18,967 nt of DNA from Hyphomicrobiaceae bacterium UBA4460 (lineage in GTDB: Bacteria > Pseudomonadota > Alphaproteobacteria > Rhizobiales > Methyloligellaceae), in the NCBI GenBank assembly GCA_002390155.1, contig DGOS01000011.1, positions 1-18,967 of the forward strand. The letters are read 5' to 3'. The notes under the pieces were generated by a model. The model was not told the origin of the DNA. It did no database searches and saw only the letters and a program-made list of their open reading frames with translations. Within the stretch, counting starts at the first letter, position 1. Each line of letters starts with the position of its first letter. Position numbers and translations under genes: made by a program. Positions 8,102 to 14,872 of this stretch are shown one piece after another.

Positions 8102-8743
8102 ATGAAACTTCGCGCCGCCTTCCTGAGCCTTCTCGCCGCAGCCTTGATCGGGTTTTGTGCGTCGGCCACGCACGCCGAAACGGATGAGATCGTGATTGTG
8201 GCGTTGGGCGACAGTCTCGTCGCAGGGCTTGGTCTGCCGCGGAACCAGTCCTTCCCGGCGCAGCTGGAGGCGGCATTGCGCGCCAAGGGGACACAAGTGC
8301 GCGTGGTGGACGCTGCCGTTTCGGGCGACACCTCGCGCGCCGCGCTACAGCGGCTCGATTGGGCCTTGCCGGAGGACGCGGACGCGGTCATCGTCGAGCT
8401 TGGCGGCAACGACGCGCTGCAAGGCCTGCCCCCTGCGGCGACCAAAGCGGCCCTCGCCGAGATCATCGAGAAGATCCAGGCCAAGGGGCTGCCGGTGCTG
8501 CTCGCCGGCATGGAGGCCCCGCGCAATCTGGGCAAAGACTATGTGGAAGCGTTCGGTGCGATGTTTCCAGAGCTCGCCGCGCAGTATGATGTGATCCTCT
8601 ATCCCTTCTTTCTCGACGGCGTCGCGCTCAACGAGGAATTGATGCAAAAGGACGGCATCCACCCGAACGGCAAAGGCGTCGCCGTGGTGGTGGATAAGAT
8701 CACGCCGAAGGTCGATGCGCTGCTGGCGAAGGCAGGCGGATGA
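8102..8743 (+). CDS. tesA: Exported SGNH hydrolase (TesA-like arylesterase/lysophospholipase)
   Basis: This is a 213-residue GDSL/SGNH esterase related to E. coli TesA, a periplasmic thioesterase, protease I and lysophospholipase L1. The start at ATG 8102 gives a clean signal peptide (MKLRAAFLSLLAAALIG, cleavage likely after THA at residue 25). All four SGNH blocks are present: nucleophile S38 in ALGDSLVAGLG, G75 in AVSGDTSR, N103 in ELGGNDALQG, and D184/H187 in KDGIHPNGKG. The open frame extends upstream to 7979 but overlaps the divergent ATPase gene and is not used. It overlaps the Nudix gene by ATGA. The arrangement tesA divergent from ybbA-ybbP is the same as in E. coli, which argues for a shared envelope-lipid task. 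The exact substrate cannot be read from sequence. Confidence 0.92.
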   Translation: MKLRAAFLSLLAAALIGFCASATHAETDEIVIVALGDSLVAGLGLPRNQSFPAQLEAALRAKGTQVRVVDAAVSGDTSRAALQRLDWALPEDADAVIVELGGNDALQGLPPAATKAALAEIIEKIQAKGLPVLLAGMEAPRNLGKDYVEAFGAMFPELAAQYDVILYPFFLDGVALNEELMQKDGIHPNGKGVAVVVDKITPKVDALLAKAGG

Positions 8744-9162
8744 GCACACCTCTGAAACAAGTCGCGGCGCTTCCGGTCGCGGAGACGAAGGATGGGCCCT
8801 TGGTCCTCCTCGTGACCACGCGGGGCCGTGGCCGCTGGACGATCCCCAGGGGTTGGCCGAAACCGGGCGTGGCCGATGCGGACCTTGCCGCGCGGGAAGC
8901 GGCCGAGGAGGCAGGCGTGGAGGGCGAGGTGGATGCGCGCCCGCTCGGCGCCTTCGACTACACCAAGCGGTTGCATCTGTTCTCCTGGGCCAAATGCACC
9001 GTCGATGTCTACCTGCTTCACGCGCGCTGTCAGTATCTGGATTGGCCTGAAAAGTCGGCCCGGAAAATCCTCTGGGTTTCGCCGGAAGAGGCCGCGTCGC
9101 TTGTAGCCGACGGCAAGCTGGCGGCAGTCTTACGTGATTTTTTCCGGCTAAAGGCCGCCTAG
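8740..9162 (+). CDS. Nudix hydrolase
   Basis: This small cytoplasmic Nudix protein of 140 residues starts at an ATG overlapping the tesA stop (ATGA, 8740-8743), so it is translationally coupled. The Nudix box runs from G38 to V60: the catalytic and metal-binding REAAEEAGV part (R52, E53, E56, E57, G59) is intact. The first glutamate of the classical GX5E spacing is replaced by V44. The sequence WTIPRGWPKPG before it resembles the diphosphoinositol-polyphosphate / diadenosine-polyphosphate hydrolase branch, where the first part of the box is loose. FDYTKRL and WVSPEEAASLV complete the fold. Function is presumably hydrolysis of a nucleoside-diphosphate-linked or polyphosphorylated compound; the substrate is unknown. 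Confidence 0.9.
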   Translation: MSTPLKQVAALPVAETKDGPLVLLVTTRGRGRWTIPRGWPKPGVADADLAAREAAEEAGVEGEVDARPLGAFDYTKRLHLFSWAKCTVDVYLLHARCQYLDWPEKSARKILWVSPEEAASLVADGKLAAVLRDFFRLKAA

Positions 9163-9215
9163 GAGCGGCGAGGACTCGTTCGTCCACACAAAGCGTTGAA
9201 AAAACCCCGGCACTG

Positions 9216-9244
9216 TTGTGGCGTCCGGCAAGACCCCTTATGAC
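9216..9244 (+). promoter_or_regulatory. Possible promoter of pit
   Basis: TTGTGG (9216-9221) and TATGAC (9239-9244) are separated by exactly 17 bp in the 114-bp gap before the phosphate transporter gene. Consensus agreement is partial (three and four of six). The predicted start point would lie near 9251, inside the PHO-box-like repeat. Confidence 0.3.
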
Positions 9245-9257
9245 CGCTTTGTGACGG
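9240..9257 (-). promoter_or_regulatory. PHO-box-like direct repeat upstream of pit
   Basis: On the minus strand the sequence reads CCGTCAC-AAAG-CGGTCAT: two copies of a CNGTCA half-site spaced by 11 bp, the geometry of PhoB binding sites (CTGTCAT-N4-CTGTCAT). They match the consensus at five and six of seven positions. The site overlaps the proposed -10 and start region of pit, a position that would favour repression. In Sinorhizobium, PhoB is known to repress the low-affinity Pit system under phosphate starvation. Confidence 0.4.
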
Positions 9258-9276
9258 ACCTCAGGAACTCAAGCGC

Positions 9277-10803
9277 ATGACATCGCCGGACGAAAGCGCA
9301 ACAGGCGTGGGTCCGGACAAGGTCCGGAAGACGTCCCTCGACAAGGATCTGCGCAAGATCGAGCGGTTGGAGGACGCGACCCGGACCGTCTCCAGCAACA
9401 GGTTCGCGCTCGGCATCGCCGCGCTCTTTCTGGCGACTGCCGGCGCACTGGCCGGTAGCCAAATTGGCGCCAGCCACAACGCCATTATTCTGATTGTAGC
9501 CGCGGTTATCGGCGGCTACATGGCATTGACCATCGGTGCCAATGACGTCGCCAACAATGTTGGCCCCGCGGTCGGTGCCCGCGCGCTGACCATGACGGGC
9601 GCGCTTGTCATCGCCGCAATTTTTGAATGCGCGGGCGCTCTCATCGCCGGCGGCGATGTGGTCAAGACCATTTCCAAAGGCATTATCGATCCGGCAGCAG
9701 TGCCGAGCAGCGAAGTGTTCGTCTGGGTAATGATGTCCGCCTTGCTCGCCTCGGCGCTATGGGTGCACTTGGCCACGGTCTTGGGTGCGCCGGTTTCGAC
9801 CACGCACGCTATTGTCGGCGGTGTGCTGGGCGGTGGCCTCGCGGCGGTCGGTGTCGATGTCGTTGATTGGGTGATCGTTACCTCGATCTTCGCCAGCTGG
9901 CTGACCTCGCCGATCATTGGCGGTGTGATCGCCGCTGGCATTCTCGCCTTCATCAAGATCAATCTCATCTACCAAGAGGACAAGATCGCCGCGGCACGCC
10001 GCTGGGTGCCTGTGCTGGTGGCTCTCATGGCGGCGGTGTTCTCCGCCTATCTCGCCATCAAGGGGCTTAAGCGCGTCTGGACGCCCGGCCTGCCCGCCAT
10101 CGCCACGATTAGCATCCTAGTCTACGGGCTCGTGTACCTGGCGGCGAAACCCTGGATTCGCGCGCAGTCCGAAGGGATGGAAAACCGCAACCAGGATTTG
10201 CGCAAACTCTTCCATGTGCCGCTCATCGTCTCGGCGGCATTGCTCTCCTTCGCGCACGGCTCCAACGATGTCGCGAATGCCGTCGGCCCGCTTGCCGCCA
10301 TTTTGAATAGCGCGGAGTCGGGGACGTTGCTCAGTGAAGTCGGCGTTCCCTTCTGGGTGATGCTGATCGGTGCAGTTGGCATCAGCCTTGGCTTATTCCT
10401 ATTCGGACCACGTATTGTGCGGATCGTCGGTGAGAAGATCACCAAGATGAACCCGATGCGTGCGTTCTGCGTCGCGCTAGCGGCCGCTTGCACCGTGCTC
10501 TTCGCTTCGCAGCTCGGCCTGCCGGTCTCGACCACGCATATCGTGGTGGGAGCGGTGTTCGGCGTCGGTTTCTTCCGCGAGTACTACACGGCGCGCAGCC
10601 GCCGGCGGCGCTACTACGTCCTCAAGGAGAAGCGTCATGCGCCTGTCTCCCGGAAATCTCCCACCACGCCGGACGAACTGCGCCGCCGCAAGCTTGTGCG
10701 GCGCTCACATTTCGTGGGCATCATTGCCGCGTGGGCCATCACGGTGCCCTCTGCCGCTGCGTTGGCAGCGATGATATTCTTTGCCGTAGACTGGGTGCGC
10801 TAA
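9277..10803 (+). CDS. pit: Inorganic phosphate transporter, PiT family
   Basis: This 508-residue inner-membrane carrier of the PiT family takes up metal-phosphate or phosphate with protons. The typical internal duplication is clear: GANDVANNVGPAVGARALT at residues 87-105 with STTHAIVGGVLGGG, and again HGSNDVANAVGPLAAI from residue 327 with STTHIVVGAVFGVG. About ten to twelve hydrophobic segments surround these. An unusual hydrophilic N-terminal extension of about 42 residues rich in Asp/Lys/Arg precedes the first helix, and a basic cytoplasmic stretch lies before the last helix. The start ATG 9277 has AGGA 11 bases upstream. The DUF47/orfA partner usual in rhizobial pit operons is not adjacent. 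The next gene, a lipid synthase, begins 18 bp after the stop, suggesting co-transcription. Confidence 0.95.
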   Translation: MTSPDESATGVGPDKVRKTSLDKDLRKIERLEDATRTVSSNRFALGIAALFLATAGALAGSQIGASHNAIILIVAAVIGGYMALTIGANDVANNVGPAVGARALTMTGALVIAAIFECAGALIAGGDVVKTISKGIIDPAAVPSSEVFVWVMMSALLASALWVHLATVLGAPVSTTHAIVGGVLGGGLAAVGVDVVDWVIVTSIFASWLTSPIIGGVIAAGILAFIKINLIYQEDKIAAARRWVPVLVALMAAVFSAYLAIKGLKRVWTPGLPAIATISILVYGLVYLAAKPWIRAQSEGMENRNQDLRKLFHVPLIVSAALLSFAHGSNDVANAVGPLAAILNSAESGTLLSEVGVPFWVMLIGAVGISLGLFLFGPRIVRIVGEKITKMNPMRAFCVALAAACTVLFASQLGLPVSTTHIVVGAVFGVGFFREYYTARSRRRRYYVLKEKRHAPVSRKSPTTPDELRRRKLVRRSHFVGIIAAWAITVPSAAALAAMIFFAVDWVR

Positions 10804-10821
10804 CGGTTCCGAGGCGGCAAG

Positions 10822-11430
10822 CTGACGACCATCTACGATCTGAAGCCGAAATTTCAGGCGCTGCTGCGCCCGCTGGCTGCATGGCTTGTGCGCGCCGGTG
10901 TCAGTGCCAATGCGGTCACCGTGGCGGCGCTGCTGTTGAGCGTGGCGCAAGGGCTGTGGATTGCGCTGCGGCCGGGCGAGGCCTTGCCGCTTCTCCTTCT
11001 TCCCCTGACGCTGTTCGTGCGCATGGCGCTCAATGCCATCGACGGAATCATGGCGAAGGAGCACGGTCAAGCGAGCGTCACGGGCGCGGTTCTCAATGAA
11101 CTGAGCGATGTCCTGGCCGACGCCGCGCTCTATCTTCCTTTCGCGCTTGTGCCTGGTGTGAACCCCGCTCTTGTCGTGCTCGTGGTGGTCGCCGGCATTG
11201 TCGCCGAGATGACGGGCGCGCTCGGGCCGATGGTCAAGGCGTCGCGCCGCTATGATGGGCCGTTCGGCAAAAGTGACCGTGCGCTCGCGCTCGGGCTACT
11301 CGCGGTGCTGCTTGGGTTGGGGCTGGCGCCCGGTTTGTGGACGAGCGTCTATCTCGGCATTCTTCTGGCACTGTCGGCGCTCACCGTGATCAACCGTGCG
11401 CGCCGCATCGTCGCCGAGGCCGCGTCATGA
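10822..11430 (+). CDS. ynbA: CDP-alcohol phosphatidyltransferase family protein (YnbA-like)
   Basis: This 202-residue membrane enzyme of the CDP-alcohol phosphatidyltransferase family would join an alcohol to CDP-diacylglycerol. From pit's TAA onward the frame has no ATG, GTG or TTG until GTG 10888, yet the family's N terminus (TTIYDLKPKFQALLRPLAAW) is plainly encoded before it. The likely start is CTG 10822, with GAGG seven bases upstream. The motif reads N71-xx-D74-G75-xx-A78-K79-x8-G88-xxx-N92-xxx-D96: compared with the canonical DxxDGxxAR...GxxxDxxxD, Asn replaces two aspartates and Lys the arginine. From memory, E. coli YnbA shows similar Asn residues, which is why I choose that branch. 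It overlaps the next gene by ATGA and so belongs to the lipid cassette. The acceptor alcohol is unknown. Confidence 0.85.
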   Translation: MTTIYDLKPKFQALLRPLAAWLVRAGVSANAVTVAALLLSVAQGLWIALRPGEALPLLLLPLTLFVRMALNAIDGIMAKEHGQASVTGAVLNELSDVLADAALYLPFALVPGVNPALVVLVVVAGIVAEMTGALGPMVKASRRYDGPFGKSDRALALGLLAVLLGLGLAPGLWTSVYLGILLALSALTVINRARRIVAEAAS

Positions 11431-12371
11431 GAACGATGTTTGGTCTGCCGGAGCATGTCGTCTACGCCACCGCCGGTGTCTGGGCACTCTTGGCATTGGC
11501 AACTGCGCTGGTGCTCTTCTTGCGGTGGCGGCGTCCCGGCCATTACGACGAGCTGGTGAGCCGGACCGCCTCGTGGTGGTGGATGATCGGCGCGTTCACG
11601 CTCGCCATTGTCCTCGACACCACAGTGGCCATCGTCTTTCTCGCCTTCATTTCGTACCTGGCTCTGAAGGAATATCTGTCGCTGATCCCCACGCGGCGCA
11701 TCGACCGCGGGCTTCTGCTGTTCGCCTATCTCGCCATTCCCATCCAATATTATTGGGCCGCGACCGACTGGTACGGCATGTTCATCGTCTTCGTACCAGT
11801 GTGGCTTTTCCTGTTCTTCCCGGCGCTCATGGCGCTGCGCGGCGACACGAAAGGCTTTTTGGCTGCGGTGGGCACGCTGTCCTGGGGGCTGATGCTCACC
11901 GTCTTCTGCCTGAGTCACATGGCCATGCTGCTCGTGTTGGGCGCGAGTCATAACCCAGTCGCAGGCGGCGTCGGACTGCTGTTCTTCCTCGTGGTGTTGA
12001 CCCAGTTCAACGACGTGGCCCAATACACTTGGGGAAAGCTCTTCGGCTGCCACAAGGTGACGCCCAATGTCAGCCCAAAGAAGACGTGGGAAGGGCTGAT
12101 CGGCGGCGTGCTGACCACGACCGCCCTGGCTGCGGTTCTCGGGCCATATCTGACGCCGATGGACCATACGTGGTCGGCCGCTGCGGGTGCGGTCCTCGGC
12201 ATTGCGGGCTTCCTCGGCGACATCACCATCTCGGCCGTGAAGCGCGATCTCGGTGTCAAAGATACCGGCGGCCTGATCCCCGGCCATGGTGGTATCCTCG
12301 ACCGCGTCGACAGCTTGACTTATGCGGCACCTGCCTTCTTCCACTTCTTCCGCTATTTCTTCGCGTCATGA
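11427..12371 (+). CDS. Phosphatidate cytidylyltransferase (CdsA/YnbB-like)
   Basis: CdsA-type enzymes make CDP-diacylglycerol from phosphatidate and CTP in the inner membrane. This one has 314 residues starting at ATG 11427, which overlaps the preceding stop (ATGA). Eight or so hydrophobic segments are visible. The family signature is complete near the C terminus: SAVKRDLGVKDTGGLIPGHGG (269-289) followed by D292, R293, D295, S296. Upstream are NVSPKKTWEGLIGG (214-227) and the FND-x3-Y segment with D196. The opening membrane region (GLPEHVVYATAGVWALLALA) differs from housekeeping CdsA and resembles the YnbB type that accompanies YnbA. It is therefore probably a second, dedicated CDP-DAG synthase rather than the essential one, though no other copy can be seen in this window. 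Confidence 0.92.
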   Translation: MRTMFGLPEHVVYATAGVWALLALATALVLFLRWRRPGHYDELVSRTASWWWMIGAFTLAIVLDTTVAIVFLAFISYLALKEYLSLIPTRRIDRGLLLFAYLAIPIQYYWAATDWYGMFIVFVPVWLFLFFPALMALRGDTKGFLAAVGTLSWGLMLTVFCLSHMAMLLVLGASHNPVAGGVGLLFFLVVLTQFNDVAQYTWGKLFGCHKVTPNVSPKKTWEGLIGGVLTTTALAAVLGPYLTPMDHTWSAAAGAVLGIAGFLGDITISAVKRDLGVKDTGGLIPGHGGILDRVDSLTYAAPAFFHFFRYFFAS

Positions 12372-12385
12372 GGATCGCGCCATGA
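12368..12385 (+). other. Five-codon mini-ORF linking cdsA-like and plsC-like genes
   Basis: An ATG overlapping the cdsA-like stop (ATGA, 12368-12371) opens the frame Met-Arg-Ile-Ala-Pro-stop, whose TGA (12383-12385) overlaps the plsC-like ATG (12382-12384). This would let terminating ribosomes be passed on across the 10-bp gap. It may be chance, since ATGA overlaps are easily formed. Confidence 0.3.
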
Positions 12386-13038
12386 GCACGAACCCGCTGA
12401 TCCGCTTGGCGCGATTCCTGTTCTTCGCCGTCGTCGTGCGTGCGGCGATCCTTGTGGGTTTGGGGCTCACGGTTCGAAACCGCGCGCGGCTGCCGAAGGA
12501 CGGCCCCGCCGTGCTTGCGGCCAACCACAACTCAAACCTCGATGCACTGGCGTTGATGTCGCTGATGCCGCTCAAGCTCCTGCCAAAACTGCGCCCGGTC
12601 GCGGCGGTGGACTACTTCTTCACCAGCAAGGCGAAGGGCTGGTTCGTGACCAACATCATCGGCATCATTCCGGTGGAGCGGGGTAGTGCCAAGAAGGGTG
12701 GCAATCCGTTGGCCGCTTGCGAAGAGGCGCTGGACCGCGGCGAGATCCTGGTGCTGTTTCCCGAAGGCTCGCGCGGCGATCCGGAGACGTTGGGGCCGCT
12801 TAAAAGAGGCATCGGGCATCTGGCGTGCGCGCGGCCCGGCGTGCCCGTCTTCCCCATCTACATGCATGGGCTCGGCAAGGCATTGCCGAAGGGCTCGTCA
12901 CTCCTGGTGCCGTTCAATGTGACGGTCAATGTGGGCGAGCCGCTTTATGGGGCCGGCACGTACAAATCATTCATGAAGGACTTCGAGGCGCGCCTTGCCG
13001 CGCTCGCGGCGGAAGAGACGACGCCTCGCTGGGAGTAG
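12382..13038 (+). CDS. PlsC-like 1-acylglycerol-3-phosphate acyltransferase
   Basis: This 218-residue membrane-associated acyltransferase has the marks of the lysophosphatidate acyltransferase family, which turns lysophosphatidate into phosphatidate. The catalytic HX4D motif is NHNSNLD (H49, D54), the substrate-binding motif is FPEGSRG (126-132), and the IIPVERG and VPVFPIY blocks are in the expected order. One hydrophobic helix lies near residues 12-30. The start ATG 12382 is preceded at seven bases by AGGA. The gene follows the CdsA-like gene after 10 bp, completing a set of three consecutive lipid-pathway enzymes, though the gene order is the reverse of the reaction order. The protein is shorter than E. 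coli PlsC (245). Another acyl acceptor is possible. Confidence 0.9.
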   Translation: MSTNPLIRLARFLFFAVVVRAAILVGLGLTVRNRARLPKDGPAVLAANHNSNLDALALMSLMPLKLLPKLRPVAAVDYFFTSKAKGWFVTNIIGIIPVERGSAKKGGNPLAACEEALDRGEILVLFPEGSRGDPETLGPLKRGIGHLACARPGVPVFPIYMHGLGKALPKGSSLLVPFNVTVNVGEPLYGAGTYKSFMKDFEARLAALAAEETTPRWE

Positions 13039-13111
13039 CTGCAAAGCCCGTTCTGTGTCACGATTCGATCAAGCGTTCGGAGTGAGTCGTCCCTCAAGAG
13101 GAACCGCGCTT

Positions 13112-14329
13112 TTGCCGATACGCCGCACAGCCTTGGTTCTGATGGCGATCCTGCTTGCTCCCGTTGGTGCCGCGGCCCAGGACGATCCGGGGCGTGTCGC
13201 CATCATCGACACCTCGACCAACGTGACGCCGTTTCTGCCCCAGCTATGGGATGCGGGCGTTCGGGTGATCGGCCGCTATTACGGACGCTGTGCGCAATGG
13301 GCAGGAAAACGGCTTATCGACAATGGCGCGGCGGGTCAGCCGGGAAGCGAGATCGATGCCATCCTCGATCACGGCTTCGCGGTACTGTCGATCTATCAGT
13401 ACCTCTCGAGCAGCAAGCACAAGTTCCGCGGCAAGAGCCTCACGCGACACGGCAAGCTATTCACGCTCAAAGACGGCGCATGTAAACGCCCTGCCAACCC
13501 GCCGCATACCGCCAAGATGGAAGCGGCACTCGATGCGCGCGCCGCCATCGCCCAGGCCAAGGCGATGCGCCAGCCGCCCAATAGCGCGATCTATTTCGGC
13601 GTGGACTTCAACTTTGACCGGTCCGACAGCGCCACCGCAAAAAAGATGATCGAGTATTTCACCGTGCTGAACCGCGTGCTCAAGGCCGAAGGGTATCTCG
13701 TCGGCGCCTATGGCAGCGGCGATGCGCTGATGCACCTGAAGCAGCACGGCCTTGCCGACTTTACTTGGTTGTCGGCTTCGCGATCCTTCGCCGGCTCCAC
13801 GGAGTTCCACAACTCAGGACAGTGGAATCTCTTCCAGAGCTGGACGGACAAGGTATGGTTCGCGCGGCGAAAGGGCAGCAAATGCCGCGGCGGGCTCGCG
13901 CTCGATACCGACATTCAAAACGCGGCCTTTGCCGGCCAATCGATCGGCTTCTGGACGCGTGACGGGCCTTACATGGTGCCGCCGGCACGCACCGAGGCGA
14001 TCTACAATCAGCGGCGGTTTGCCTGCAACGGCCATGCGCTGATCCGCGCCACCGGCGATTTGCCGCCGGGGCCGCTGGCGAGCACCGAGAGTTGCAGCAA
14101 GGGATTCAAGCGTTGTGAGCCGAGGCTGACGCGGGGGCTTATCGCGCAAATCTGCTACGCTAATACCGCGCGCATCGGCGAGCATAACGGGGTGCTGGTG
14201 CGCGTGGACTATGACGACGACGGCACGTTCGACGGTTGGACGCGCATCGACAACCTGTCGCGATCGTTCTCGGCCAAGCCGCATTACATCGGCAACCAGG
14301 CCGCGCGGCGCCGCGCGGTTTGTCCCTGA
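13112..14329 (+). CDS. Exported DUF1906 (Rv2525c-like) glycoside-hydrolase-like protein
   Basis: This 405-residue secreted protein carries the DUF1906/Rv2525c-like domain, a TIM-barrel related to family 25-type glycoside hydrolases and often linked to cell-wall biology. The domain spans about residues 28-285: AIIDTSTNVT (D33), VRVIGRYYGRC, LSIYQYLSS, AIYFGVDFNFD (D165) and GLALDTDIQ (D265, D267), whose acidic residues line the putative active site. A C-terminal region (about 290-405) contains five cysteines (305, 328, 335, 348, 404), and VRVDYDDDGTFDGWTRI resembles an SH3-like or small beta domain. The start is uncertain: TTG 13112 has AGAGGA nine bases upstream and yields a signal peptide ending GAAAQ; GTG 13082 is the alternative. 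Neighbours on the left are lipid genes; stops converge with the DUF1772 gene 12 bp away. No enzymatic activity is proven for the family. Confidence 0.82.
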   Translation: MPIRRTALVLMAILLAPVGAAAQDDPGRVAIIDTSTNVTPFLPQLWDAGVRVIGRYYGRCAQWAGKRLIDNGAAGQPGSEIDAILDHGFAVLSIYQYLSSSKHKFRGKSLTRHGKLFTLKDGACKRPANPPHTAKMEAALDARAAIAQAKAMRQPPNSAIYFGVDFNFDRSDSATAKKMIEYFTVLNRVLKAEGYLVGAYGSGDALMHLKQHGLADFTWLSASRSFAGSTEFHNSGQWNLFQSWTDKVWFARRKGSKCRGGLALDTDIQNAAFAGQSIGFWTRDGPYMVPPARTEAIYNQRRFACNGHALIRATGDLPPGPLASTESCSKGFKRCEPRLTRGLIAQICYANTARIGEHNGVLVRVDYDDDGTFDGWTRIDNLSRSFSAKPHYIGNQAARRRAVCP

Positions 14330-14341
14330 CGGCGTCCGCCA

Positions 14342-14842
14342 TCAACCGCCGAACGGATTGCCCATCTCAGCCAGCGCCAAGATAAGGAGCACGCAGGCGA
14401 GGAGTGCGGTGGCGGTGCGCAAATGGTTCCACATGCCCCACGAGGCTTGAAAGCGCTTCCAAAAATCGCGGCCGTCTTTTGTGTCCGGCGTAGCCGCCGC
14501 GAGCTGCGTGTTGAGCGGCACGTTTTGCATCATGGTGATGGCGAAGGGGCCTGCGAGAACAAGCAGTGTCCCGGCCAGCAGATAGCAAGACCCAGGCGCG
14601 CCCCATCGTAGAAGCGCTATGCCTGCTAGCACGGCACACAGTGCAGTCGTGCCGAAGAACACGGTCAGAAAGAGGGGCTTGCGAATTGCGGCCGTAATGG
14701 CCTGCATGGCGACAATGCCTCGCTCGGCCGATAGACCTTGAAGCGCGCGCATTAGAAAGGCGGAGAAGGAGAAGAAGCTACCGGCAAGGATCGCCACGCC
14801 CAGCGCCGCCAGAAGCGTCACCACGAATAGGAGCTGCTGCAT
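14342..14842 (-). CDS. DUF1772 family membrane protein
   Basis: This is a 166-residue protein with four hydrophobic segments (about residues 4-32, 56-78, 84-103 and 143-160) and the DUF1772 marks: TMMQNVPLNTQLA after the third helix, and FWKRFQASWGMWNHLRT before the fourth. DUF1772 resembles anthrone-oxygenase-like proteins, but bacterial members have no established role. Start ATG 14842 is kept; the next gene on the same strand begins upstream and its stop is 30 bp away, so the two may be co-transcribed. It converges with the DUF1906 gene with only 12 bp between the stops and no visible terminator hairpin. Confidence 0.85.
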   Translation of the reverse strand: MQQLLFVVTLLAALGVAILAGSFFSFSAFLMRALQGLSAERGIVAMQAITAAIRKPLFLTVFFGTTALCAVLAGIALLRWGAPGSCYLLAGTLLVLAGPFAITMMQNVPLNTQLAAATPDTKDGRDFWKRFQASWGMWNHLRTATALLACVLLILALAEMGNPFGG

Positions 14843-14872
14843 GAATCGGGTACTCGCACGATTCCGCGGTGG

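Noticed and set aside
12995..13111. Upstream extension of the DUF1906 frame into the plsC-like gene
   Set aside because: It would overlap the acyltransferase gene and bury the signal peptide behind a basic, unrelated segment.
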